8,195 nucleotides of DNA, taken from Rhodospirillales bacterium (GTDB lineage: Bacteria > Pseudomonadota > Alphaproteobacteria > Rhodospirillales > UBA2165). The stretch lies in NCBI GenBank assembly GCA_013204125.1, contig JABMOP010000470.1:1-8195 (forward strand), read 5' to 3'. A model generated the notes under the pieces. It made no database searches and had not been told where the DNA came from. It saw nothing but the letters and a program-made list of their open reading frames with translations. The position numbers and the translations under genes are program-made. Below are positions 1-6,260 of this stretch, in pieces. The stretch's first letter is position 1; the number at the start of each line of letters is the position of its first letter.

Positions 1-974
1 GCGTACAACTCGCCCATATCGGCAACAAGGCCGGAGAGGTCAAACTCGCTCAGCTGTTCTTCGGGCCAACCGGCTTCGGCTTGGGCGATATTTAGAAGCG
101 CATTGAACGTTTCCATCAACAATCCAGCCTCATCAATGGTCAGCTCCAGCGCCTGGCGGTATTCGGAAATATCACCGTCGCCCATTAGCGTCACTTCCAG
201 GCGGCTGCGAAGCCGGTTCAAGGGGCTTCTGAGATCGTGGGCAATGTTGTCGGTAACCTGGCGCATGCCGGTGACCAGGCGTTCGATTTGGTCGAGCATA
301 TCGTTGAGGTTTTCCGCCAACCGGTCCAATTCATCGCCGCTGCCGGCGATCGGCACCCGCCGCCCTAATTCGCCGCCCATGATCTCGCGGCTGGTATTAT
401 TGATGGTTTCAATGCGGCGCAAAAGATTGCGGCTGGTGAGCACTCCGCCCAATAGACCAAGCCCGATGGTCAAAACAACGGCCCATGTAAGCGCCGTCCG
501 CATCACATGTTCCACAAGCAATCGTTCTTCCACATCGCGGCCAACCAAAAGCTGAAACCCGCCGGCAAGTGATAGGGGGCGGGCGCGGGCGCGGTGGCTT
601 TCAATGATGCCGCCGATCGGCCGCTGATAGGGAAATTCCAGCCAGCCGCCTTCACTGGGCATGGCGTCGGGCCAGCGGGTCAGATTGCCGGCCACCGCTC
701 CACCGGCCGGATTGGTCAATAAATAGAGGCTCTGGCGTTGATTGGCGCTGCGTTCACGGACGATCAGCACAAGCCCGGAAAGTCCCCGCGCGCGGTATTG
801 TTCCGCAAGGCCGGTTATCTCTGCATGGATGGTATCATCGGTCTGGCCGGTGGAAATTCCGGCGGTCGTCCAGTAGATGAACCCCAATAGGGCAAACATT
901 GAGAGCCCAAAGATCGCCATATAAATAAATGCGAGGCGGAAAGTAGTTGTCTTGATCAGGCGTAAGCTAGGCAC
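1..974 (-). CDS. Membrane sensor histidine kinase, 3' end cut by window edge
   Basis: Two-component sensor kinase of the inner membrane, expected to autophosphorylate on histidine and pass the phosphate to the response regulator encoded just upstream. I read 324 codons. A first membrane segment lies at about residues 9-31 and a periplasmic sensor region at about 32-160. The second membrane segment is at about 161-182, followed by a HAMP linker (about 183-235) and the HisKA box IAHDLRSPLNRLR with phospho-accepting His246. The ATPase domain (N, G1 and G2 boxes) lies beyond position 1 and is not visible. The start is GTG at 974-972, eight bases inside the regulator's end; no upstream alternative is needed, and the next in-frame ATG (codon 19) would cut into the first membrane helix. 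No strong Shine-Dalgarno is visible, which fits translational coupling. The periplasmic region is not a domain I recognise, so the stimulus is unknown. Architecture is certain; the specific kinase family is not. Confidence 0.93.
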   Translation of the reverse strand, partial: MPSLRLIKTTTFRLAFIYMAIFGLSMFALLGFIYWTTAGISTGQTDDTIHAEITGLAEQYRARGLSGLVLIVRERSANQRQSLYLLTNPAGGAVAGNLTRWPDAMPSEGGWLEFPYQRPIGGIIESHRARARPLSLAGGFQLLVGRDVEERLLVEHVMRTALTWAVVLTIGLGLLGGVLTSRNLLRRIETINNTSREIMGGELGRRVPIAGSGDELDRLAENLNDMLDQIERLVTGMRQVTDNIAHDLRSPLNRLRSRLEVTLMGDGDISEYRQALELTIDEAGLLMETFNALLNIAQAEAGWPEEQLSEFDLSGLVADMGELY

Positions 975-1638
975 GGAGGCAATATCCTGAACCCCGCACC
1001 GTGTGCAGAAGGGGGGTGCCGAAATCCTTGTCGATCTTCGCGCGCAAGCGGCTTATGTGAACGTCGATCACATTGGTTTGTGGATCGAAATGATACTCCC
1101 ACACATTTTCCAGCAACATGGTGCGCGTAACGATATGGCCGGCATTGCGCATTAAGTATTCGAGAAGGCGAAACTCTCGGGGCTGTATGAGAATTTCCTT
1201 GCCGCCGCGGTGCACGGTGCGGGTCAGAAGGTCCATTTCCAAATCCTCAACTTCAAGTTTGGTTTGCACATCCCCCGGGTTGCGCCGGCGAACCAGCGCT
1301 TCAATTCGCGCCAAAAGTTCAGCGAAGGCGTAAGGCTTGGCCAGATAATCGTCGCCGCCGGCGCGCAGGCCCTTGATCCGGTCATCAACATCACCGAGGG
1401 CGCTTAGAAACAGGATGGGTGTATGCACATCCTCGGCCCGAAGACGTTCCACCAGCGTCAGGCCATCCAACTTGGGCAGCATCCGATCAATAATACAGAC
1501 ATCGTATTCGCTGCTCTGGGCCAATTCAAAACCGTATTCACCATTTTCCGCGTGATCGGTGACGTGGCCGCTTTCACCGAGGCCCTTGGCGAGATACCCG
1601 GCAGCCGCTTTGTCGTCTTCAATAATGAGTATCTTCAT
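967..1638 (-). CDS. OmpR/PhoB-family DNA-binding response regulator
   Basis: A 223-residue transcription regulator of typical length for the OmpR/PhoB family. The N-terminal receiver (about 1-115) has the acidic pair Asp8-Asp9, phospho-acceptor Asp51 in CIIDRMLP, Ser79 in LFLSALGD and Lys101 in YLAKPY, so every residue needed for phosphorylation is present. The C-terminal winged helix (about 128-221) shows the family pattern EFRLLEYLMRNAG, then VIDVHISRLRAKID and TVRGSGYCLRA. It should be phosphorylated by the overlapping kinase and then bind promoter DNA as a dimer. It lies 140 bases downstream of the htrA gene but is separated from it by an intrinsic terminator, so it probably has its own promoter. 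The start MKILIIEDD is canonical for the family, though the upstream ribosome binding site is weak. Sequence resembles the CusR/TctD branch only loosely. Targets are unknown; htrA and its own operon are natural candidates by position. Confidence 0.96.
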   Translation of the reverse strand: MKILIIEDDKAAAGYLAKGLGESGHVTDHAENGEYGFELAQSSEYDVCIIDRMLPKLDGLTLVERLRAEDVHTPILFLSALGDVDDRIKGLRAGGDDYLAKPYAFAELLARIEALVRRRNPGDVQTKLEVEDLEMDLLTRTVHRGGKEILIQPREFRLLEYLMRNAGHIVTRTMLLENVWEYHFDPQTNVIDVHISRLRAKIDKDFGTPLLHTVRGSGYCLRA

Positions 1639-1674
1639 TTCGCAGAAAATCCGATTATCCCGCTTAAGGTTAGT

Positions 1675-1703
1675 TATATATGTAAATCAGGACATTTGCG
1701 CAA
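1675..1703 (-). promoter_or_regulatory. Candidate promoter of the response regulator/kinase operon
   Basis: On the minus strand a TTGCGC box (1703-1698) is followed after exactly 17 bases by TATATA (1680-1675), about 36 bases upstream of the regulator's ATG. This fits a housekeeping sigma factor promoter with a good -10 and an imperfect -35. It lies just downstream of the htrA terminator, where a separate promoter would be needed. Inferred from pattern only. Confidence 0.45.
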
Positions 1704-1714
1704 AACTATGGATC

Positions 1715-1758
1715 AAAAAAAGATGCATCCCGGCCTACTAAAGTAGCACCGGGATGCA
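1715..1758 (-). terminator. Rho-independent terminator of the htrA gene
   Basis: Read on the minus strand, a perfect 10-bp stem (TGCATCCCGG at 1724-1733 pairing with CCGGGATGCA at 1749-1758) is extended by an inner 4-bp stem (CTAC/GTAG) closed by a four-base loop. After two bases a run of seven T residues follows (plus-strand A run 1715-1721). It starts 20 bases after the protease stop codon. The arrangement is textbook for intrinsic termination and separates the htrA transcript from the regulator/kinase genes, although some readthrough is possible. Confidence 0.9.
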
Positions 1759-1778
1759 GTCCCTACACTGAAATTGAG

Positions 1779-3326
1779 TCAGGCGCGCTTGATCGGAAGC
1801 GCCACAAATAGTTCTCCGCCGCGCCTGGAAATCAGCAGCAACACAGTCGTGCGCTTGCCTTCGAGCGCAGTTTCAATAAACCGGTCGACATCGCCCGGCT
1901 GTTTTACCGCCTGATCGCCGATAGCTAGGATCACATCGCCCGCCGTCAGACCGGCCTTGGCCGCTCGACTGCTTTGATTAACACCAGCAATCAAAACGCC
2001 GCCTTCGGCATCACTGAGCCGGTAATTGCGCCGGGCATCTTTGTCGATTGCGGCAAGTTTCAATCCCTGGACAGTCCCATCGGCTGGCTCGGTGGCGGAA
2101 ACTTGAATGGCATTCGGAGCTTTACCGATTTCAACCATCAAGGATTTTTCCTTACCCCTGCGTACGATGCCGAGCTTGGTGCGCGTTCCAACTTTGATGC
2201 CGGCAATCATGCGTGGTAAATCGCCAAAGGCCTTAACTTCGTGGTCATCCACTTTGAGGATCACATCGCCGCGGTTGAGGCCGGCGCGCATTGCCGGGCT
2301 TGCCGGTGAGACTTTGGCAATCAGCGCGCCGGAAGGTTTTTTAAGCCCCAGTCCATCTGCTATTTCCGGAGTTACGCCTTGAATTTGAACGCCGAGCCAT
2401 CCGCGCTGGACCGTGCCGTTTTCACTGAGTTCGGCGATGATCGATTTTGCCATGGAAGATGGGATGGCAAATCCAATCCCCACATTGCCGCCGGACGGTG
2501 AGAATATGGCTGTATTAACGCCGATGACCTTACCTTCGGTATCGAACGTCGGCCCACCGGAATTGCCGCGGTTGATCGGCGCGTCGATCTGCAGGTAATC
2601 ATCGAACGGCCCGGCTCCGATATTACGGTGGCGAGCGGATATAATACCGGTGGTCACAGTTTGGCCGACACCGAACGGATTACCGTTGGTGATAACCCAG
2701 TCACCGATGCGCACGTTATCCGAAGCGGCCCATTCGACGAAGGGCAAATCCTTGTCGGTTTCGACTTTCAAAAGCGCGAGGTCAGTCTTTTCATCCCGGC
2801 CTAGGATTTTCGCCTCAAATTTGCGCCCATCATTAAGGGGGACGGAAACTTCGTCGCTGCCGTCGATTACATGATTGTTGGTAACAATCAGACCTTTTTT
2901 ATCGATGATAAATCCGGAACCGAGGCCGGTTTTTTTCGGGCCATCCTTTTCAAGTCCATGGCCGCGGCGGCGGCCAGGGGCTTCACCTTGACGCCTATCC
3001 CGACCATCATCGCCAAAGAAGCGCCTGGAAAACTCTTCGAATTCCCGGGATTCGGCTTGAGATCCATTGGCTTGACCGTGGCTGGTCATATTCACGGTAA
3101 CAACGGCAGGGATTACCCGATCCACCACATCGGCTATGCGCACCGGCATTGCCGGCAACGGCTTAAGGGCTACGGCCTGGGCCGGAATTGATGGCGCGGC
3201 GCGTGAACTTTGAAGCCCGCCAGACCCGGCCAAAACCGCCGCGCCGGCAAATGCGGCAACTACAGAGGCTAAAATGACATAGCGTCCCTTATTACGGCTT
3301 TTCAAAACCTTGTTGAAATCCGTCAT
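1779..3326 (-). CDS. Periplasmic Do-type serine protease (HtrA/DegP family)
   Basis: Periplasmic protease/chaperone that degrades or refolds damaged envelope proteins. From the start chosen here (ATG 3326-3324) it has 515 residues. An N-terminal signal sequence (basic residues 7-15, hydrophobic stretch about 16-33) precedes a long charged loop containing FSRRFFGDD. The trypsin-like domain carries the triad His152 (TNNHVIDG), Asp182 (EKTDLALLKV) and Ser256 (RGNSGGPTF). Two PDZ domains follow, at about 307-402 and 417-512, the normal DegP/MucD layout. This start has GGAG six bases upstream. A second in-frame ATG at 3380-3378 also has GGAG five bases upstream and would add 18 residues, but that extension is AT-rich, uses TTA and ATA codons, and adds acidic residues before the signal sequence, so I prefer the shorter form. 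The gene ends at its own terminator; the regulator/kinase pair downstream suggests stress-responsive control, which is inference. Confidence 0.95.
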   Translation of the reverse strand: MTDFNKVLKSRNKGRYVILASVVAAFAGAAVLAGSGGLQSSRAAPSIPAQAVALKPLPAMPVRIADVVDRVIPAVVTVNMTSHGQANGSQAESREFEEFSRRFFGDDGRDRRQGEAPGRRRGHGLEKDGPKKTGLGSGFIIDKKGLIVTNNHVIDGSDEVSVPLNDGRKFEAKILGRDEKTDLALLKVETDKDLPFVEWAASDNVRIGDWVITNGNPFGVGQTVTTGIISARHRNIGAGPFDDYLQIDAPINRGNSGGPTFDTEGKVIGVNTAIFSPSGGNVGIGFAIPSSMAKSIIAELSENGTVQRGWLGVQIQGVTPEIADGLGLKKPSGALIAKVSPASPAMRAGLNRGDVILKVDDHEVKAFGDLPRMIAGIKVGTRTKLGIVRRGKEKSLMVEIGKAPNAIQVSATEPADGTVQGLKLAAIDKDARRNYRLSDAEGGVLIAGVNQSSRAAKAGLTAGDVILAIGDQAVKQPGDVDRFIETALEGKRTTVLLLISRRGGELFVALPIKRA

Positions 3327-3336
3327 ATCGATCTCC
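3327..3336 (-). promoter_or_regulatory. Ribosome binding site that favours the shorter htrA start
   Basis: GGAG (minus strand 3336-3333) lies six bases upstream of ATG 3326-3324. It competes with another GGAG, part of a GGGGGAG run, at 3392-3386, five bases upstream of the in-frame ATG at 3380-3378. Both sites are well spaced, so the sequence alone does not fully decide. The codon content between them favours the downstream site. Confidence 0.5.
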
Positions 3337-3417
3337 ATTTCAGGTATATACATTCGTTGAATGATTAAAATTGAAGTCATATATACTCCCCCTCACCTAA
3401 CACTAACGTTGCATGAG

Positions 3418-3435
3418 CATTACGATTTGGTAATG
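3418..3435. repeat. Inverted repeat, candidate operator (CATTAC-N6-GTAATG)
   Basis: A perfect 6-bp inverted repeat with a 6-base spacer, CATTAC GATTTG GTAATG. It lies in the divergent intergenic region about 92 bases upstream of the preferred htrA start and 116 bases upstream of the receiver-protein start. Symmetry and position suit a dimeric regulator. OmpR-type regulators often prefer direct repeats, so assignment to the neighbouring regulator is not supported. Confidence 0.35.
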
Positions 3436-3442
3436 TTTTCAG

Positions 3443-3455
3443 CCCACGTTGTGGG
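3443..3455. repeat. Inverted repeat, candidate operator (CCCAC-GTT-GTGGG)
   Basis: A perfect 5-bp inverted repeat with a 3-base centre, eight bases from the preceding inverted repeat and in the same divergent intergenic region. It could be a second operator half or a small hairpin. No run of T follows on either strand, so it is not a terminator. Confidence 0.3.
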
Positions 3456-3551
3456 ATTGTGATTTATTGGGGTTGAGGGCCTTCACCGCCGATGCGCGTC
3501 TTCGACAAGAAATCGATGGATGCGGCAAAATGCCAGGAATTAGATTGAACG

Positions 3552-4484
3552 ATGCGTGACCGTACCAAAAAAAGAGTAAAGTGGATTTCAGGCGCGATTG
3601 CGGTGGCCTGGATGGGGCTCATCGGATTAGACCAGTTCAACGATCTTGGAACTTTCAGCTACGGCGATAGCGCCGGCGAAGACAAAACGGAAATGCTAAT
3701 GAAGGAATGCCGCGGCACCTTCAACGAACGCTACAACTGCAAATCTTCAATTCTACGTAATAAAGGGCGCGACACCTTCAGATATTGGGGCAAAAAATGG
3801 GCGGTGACTTTTGCACCGCCGATATTCCTTTATATTGCGTTCCATCTTTGGCTTGGGCGGGTGGAAACGGTAGAAGAAAAAGACCGCCGCGAACGCCGCG
3901 TGCTTCGCATCGAATTGGCACGCCAAAAAGAACGCCGAATGGCCAATGAACAAGGCCGCCAAAGAACCTTGGCCGCCCGACGTAAACAAGATGTTCGTGA
4001 AGCCGAGGTAAGGGCGCTTCGCGAAGAGATGAAGCGCCCGCTCAACGTTATGGTGATCTGTCAGGACGAAGAATTGGTTAATTCCTTAGCCGAACCTTTG
4101 TGGCAATCTGGCTACCTCGCCATTCCGACTGACTTGCTCGATGTATTTTCGGTTTATCGCGAAATCGGGTACCACATTGTATTAACCGACACTCAGATCG
4201 ATGCTCCAGATATCGACCCAGAGGATCTGGCGGATGAGAAATACCCGGGAAACCGGCTTCCCCTGGACGAAACCATCCGCCAATTACGGGAACGTAAGAG
4301 TAATATCCGCATCGTCGCCATGTCGGGTGATTTCGCCGGCTTGGAGGCGAAAGAATATATAAAAACGGCCACGGAAATGGGCGTTGATGCACTGATTGAA
4401 AAGCCCATCGATATGGAAAAGCTGGGCGACTTGTTCGAAAAGCTGATGGATACCGGCGTTAAATCGGACGAAGACGAGGTTTGA
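3552..4484 (+). CDS. Membrane-anchored receiver-domain protein without output domain
   Basis: A 310-residue protein that I do not recognise as a named family. Basic N-terminus, then membrane segment 1 (about 11-29) and a roughly 55-residue loop with two cysteines (Cys53, Cys63). Membrane segment 2 (about 84-102) is followed by a long, very basic helical stretch (about 103-162, rich in Arg, Glu, Lys and Ala) that looks like a coiled coil. A receiver-like domain occupies about 164-300, with acidic Asp172-Glu173, phospho-acceptor candidate Asp213 (IVLTDTQID), Ser258 (IVAMSGD) and Lys284 (LIEKPID). By the positive-inside rule, both termini should be cytoplasmic and the cysteine loop periplasmic. 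The protein ends in an acidic tail with no DNA-binding or enzymatic output. AGGA lies 13 bases before the ATG, a rather long spacing. It is divergent from htrA and a bidirectional terminator follows. A role as a phosphate-controlled membrane scaffold or phosphate sink is only inference. Confidence 0.85.
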   Translation: MRDRTKKRVKWISGAIAVAWMGLIGLDQFNDLGTFSYGDSAGEDKTEMLMKECRGTFNERYNCKSSILRNKGRDTFRYWGKKWAVTFAPPIFLYIAFHLWLGRVETVEEKDRRERRVLRIELARQKERRMANEQGRQRTLAARRKQDVREAEVRALREEMKRPLNVMVICQDEELVNSLAEPLWQSGYLAIPTDLLDVFSVYREIGYHIVLTDTQIDAPDIDPEDLADEKYPGNRLPLDETIRQLRERKSNIRIVAMSGDFAGLEAKEYIKTATEMGVDALIEKPIDMEKLGDLFEKLMDTGVKSDEDEV

Positions 4485-4507
4485 CGGAACGGCGCCTGAG
4501 CGGGCCT

Positions 4508-4545
4508 AAATAAAACCGCGCCAGCATCGCCGCCGCGGTTTATTT
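4508..4545. terminator. Bidirectional intrinsic terminator between convergent genes
   Basis: AAATAAAACCGCG (4508-4520) pairs with CGCGGTTTATTT (4534-4545), with one bulged A and a 13-base loop. The GC core is flanked by A-rich and T-rich arms, so each strand has a hairpin followed by a T-rich tail. It sits 23 bases after the stop of the receiver protein and 30 bases past the stop of the 77-residue gene on the other strand, so it can serve both. Confidence 0.8.
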
Positions 4546-4575
4546 ATGAATTACGGCTAATCGAAGCCAACTTTA

Positions 4576-4809
4576 TCAAGAATTATAAACTTTGCCGAAC
4601 AACCAGGCGATAATACCAATGGCAATTAGGCCAATAAGCCCATTATCGGCAAAGCTTTTCAACAGATCCATGAGGTTCCCGACGACGTTACCGAAAAATG
4701 GCACTTGGGATCCGAATAGGACGCCGACAACGACGGTGAGAGGGACCAACACAACGACCACTTGGGTAATTTGTGCAATCCATTTAACGAGCGAATCTAA
4801 AATATCCAT
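4576..4809 (-). CDS. Small two-helix membrane protein, function unknown
   Basis: A 77-residue protein with no family I can name. A short amphipathic N-terminus (MDILDSLVKWIAQ) leads into a hydrophobic helix at about 15-34 (rich in Val and Leu). A middle stretch with Gly, Pro and Phe (about 33-50) follows, then a second hydrophobic helix at about 55-72 (GLIGLIAIGIIAWLFG) and a short KVYNS tail. Charged residues are few. Translation is strongly supported: AGGAGG lies exactly five bases before the ATG, the best ribosome binding site in the window. It is convergent with the receiver-protein gene and ends at the shared bidirectional terminator. There is no cysteine and no obvious cleavable signal peptide; the N-terminal helix would be an anchor. 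It could be a small accessory or stress-related membrane protein, but nothing in the sequence shows which. Confidence 0.8.
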   Translation of the reverse strand: MDILDSLVKWIAQITQVVVVLVPLTVVVGVLFGSQVPFFGNVVGNLMDLLKSFADNGLIGLIAIGIIAWLFGKVYNS

Positions 4810-4814
4810 ATCAT

Positions 4815-4820
4815 CCTCCT
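4815..4820 (-). promoter_or_regulatory. Consensus Shine-Dalgarno of the 77-residue membrane protein
   Basis: AGGAGG on the minus strand (plus-strand CCTCCT), five bases before ATG 4809-4807. It is the main reason for calling this short reading frame a real and probably well-translated gene. Confidence 0.85.
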
Positions 4821-4984
4821 CAAAGTGATGAACCTACTCTACTTATGGTGCTCGAATTGGTGAGCGAGGCGATACTTCGCCCCGAGTGGTAAACAATTTG
4901 TAAATATGAAATGCCGAACGGCTACCTTAAACAGCCAGGATTAGATCACAGCAGGAACCTTGGATTCGCCCAAATAAAGCTTAT

Positions 4985-5009
4985 TTATTAAATTAATTAA
5001 GTTTAATAA
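4985..5009. repeat. AT-only inverted repeat in an AT-rich island
   Basis: TTATTAAA (4985-4992) and TTTAATAA (5002-5009) form a perfect 8-bp inverted repeat around the PacI-type palindrome TTAATTAA. It lies within an almost pure A/T stretch from about 4977 to 5045, overlapping the last codons of the amidohydrolase gene. On the minus strand it begins 10 bases after that gene's stop. The stem lacks G-C pairs, so it would be a weak terminator; it may help release transcripts or be plain low-complexity spacer. Confidence 0.45.
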
Positions 5010-5018
5010 TGCATTGAA

Positions 5019-6197
5019 TTATAATAATTTTTTATCAATTAATTGAGATTCAACCAGGCGTGCCCAAAAGCTCGCTCCAATCGGTAGTATTTGATCGTTG
5101 AAATCGTATTTACTGTTATGCAGAGGATATGTCTCTTTTTCGAAAAACCCCGACCCTATGCGAATAAAACAGCCGGGCCGTGCATTTAACATGAATGAAA
5201 AATCTTCAGACGCCATCGTTGGCGGATAGGCCGCTTCGATGCCATCATCACCGACCACATCCCGGGCGACATTTTCAGCAATCTTGCTTTGTTCTTCGGC
5301 GTTAATCAGGACTGGGTAGAGATGCTGGTAGTCCACTTCGGCGGTTGCGCCGTGGGCTTTGGCTGTATTTTCAGCAATGCGCCGGATTAGGCCGGCAATG
5401 GAAATTTCCGAATCTTCCGCAAACGACCGGGCGGTGCCTTTAAGCACAGCCGTGTCAGGCAGCGCATTAATCGCATCGCCCGCATGGAATTGGGTGACAC
5501 TCACCACAATGCCTTCAATAGGGTTGGTGACGCGGCTTGAAATGCTTTGTAGCGCCGAGACGATTTGCGCGCCAACTAAGATGGGATCGACGCCTTGATG
5601 CGGGGCGGCGGCATGGCTGCCAATACCCCGAACCGTAATTTCAAATGACGCCGCCGAAGCCATGCCCAGCCCGGCGCGGATCGACAAGCGCCCGGCCGGC
5701 ATGTTCGGCCAATTATGCATACCGTAAACGCTATCGACTGGAAATTTGTCGAATAACCCCTCTTCCACCATCACCCGGCCACCACCGGCCATTTCTTCGG
5801 CCGGCTGAAATATAAATTGGACGGTTCCTTGAAATTTACGGCTCGCGGCCAAGTATTTCGCGGCGCCCAGCAACATTGCCGTATGACCATCATGGCCGCA
5901 GGCGTGCATTTTTCCGGGTATCGTCGATTGATAGGGCAAATTAGTTTGTTCCGGCATGGGGAGAGCATCCATATCCGCGCGCAACCCGATAGATGGGCCA
6001 TCGCCGTTGACCAGAGTGCCGACTACGCCGGTTTTGGCCAAACCCTGATCAACCGTTATTCCAAATTCACCCAATTTATCGGCGACAAATTTGGCGGTGC
6101 GGTGCTCTTCAAAGGCGATTTCCGGATGGGCGTGCAGATCGCGGCGCCATTCCGTCATTTCACCCAGAAGTTCTGATATCTCCTCAATAACCGGCAT
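5019..6197 (-). CDS. M20-family metal-dependent amidohydrolase (hippurate/N-acyl amino acid hydrolase-like)
   Basis: A 392-residue cytoplasmic enzyme of the M20 (M20D) peptidase/amidohydrolase family, which cleaves N-acyl amino acids or related amides to a free amino acid and a carboxylate. Family motifs run in order: WRRDLHAHPE near the N-terminus, ADMDALPM (74-81), the metal site MHACGHDGHT with Cys100 and His102, and QPAEE with Glu134-Glu135. Then come GMHNWP (His161), SHAAAPHQGVDP in the dimerisation domain (about 185-295), ASEDFSFML and finally PLHN with His360. All expected metal ligands and the catalytic glutamate are present and the length is usual. GGAG lies seven bases before the ATG. 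The gene is divergent from nadA and sits alone; nothing around it names the substrate. Hippurate hydrolase, aminoacylase and IAA-amino acid hydrolase annotations are all common for this family, and I cannot choose among them. No signal peptide is visible. Confidence 0.94.
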   Translation of the reverse strand: MPVIEEISELLGEMTEWRRDLHAHPEIAFEEHRTAKFVADKLGEFGITVDQGLAKTGVVGTLVNGDGPSIGLRADMDALPMPEQTNLPYQSTIPGKMHACGHDGHTAMLLGAAKYLAASRKFQGTVQFIFQPAEEMAGGGRVMVEEGLFDKFPVDSVYGMHNWPNMPAGRLSIRAGLGMASAASFEITVRGIGSHAAAPHQGVDPILVGAQIVSALQSISSRVTNPIEGIVVSVTQFHAGDAINALPDTAVLKGTARSFAEDSEISIAGLIRRIAENTAKAHGATAEVDYQHLYPVLINAEEQSKIAENVARDVVGDDGIEAAYPPTMASEDFSFMLNARPGCFIRIGSGFFEKETYPLHNSKYDFNDQILPIGASFWARLVESQLIDKKLL

Positions 6198-6220
6198 CGG
6201 CGTTCTCCCTTATCCTCCGG

Positions 6221-6260
6221 GTGCTATCAAAGCGCTGGACCAAGGTCAATTGACTTGACT
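6221..6260. promoter_or_regulatory. Candidate divergent promoter/operator with palindrome GTCAATTGAC
   Basis: The 10-bp perfect palindrome GTCAATTGAC (6245-6254) places TTGAC boxes back to back on the two strands. On the minus strand, TTGACC (6249-6244) is followed after 17 bases by TAGCAC (6226-6221), a mediocre -10 for the amidohydrolase gene. On the plus strand there are two overlapping TTGACT boxes (6250-6255 and 6255-6260) facing nadA, but I see no convincing -10 at the right distance. The palindrome may be an operator rather than, or as well as, promoter sequence. Confidence 0.35.

Noticed and set aside
103..555. Open frame of 150 codons on the plus strand
   Set aside because: It lies antisense to the histidine kinase, whose HAMP and His-box motifs are clear. 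The translation is Ser/Arg-rich without recognisable motifs, as expected of an antisense shadow.
1423..1746. Plus-strand frame running from the regulator gene into the intergenic region
   Set aside because: It overlaps the regulator antisense and then runs through the htrA terminator hairpin; there is no ribosome binding site or motif.
2871..3191. Open frame of 106 codons on the plus strand
   Set aside because: It is antisense to the HtrA N-terminal and catalytic-His region; a shadow frame.
3393..3410. Possible shared motif (GTTAG-like repeats) upstream of htrA and of the response regulator
   Set aside because: The similarity is only five or six bases, in opposite orientation in the two regions, and easily due to chance.
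4078..4392. Open frame of 104 codons on the minus strand
   Set aside because: It is antisense to the receiver domain, whose motifs and codon pattern are convincing on the plus strand.
4868..4881. Small inverted repeat GGCGA-TACT-TCGCC upstream of the 77-residue gene
   Set aside because: Only five base pairs, with no T run and no recognisable promoter around it; not enough to call an operator or terminator.
5817..6176. Open frame of 119 codons on the plus strand
   Set aside because: It is antisense to the metal-binding region of the M20 amidohydrolase, with no motif of its own.
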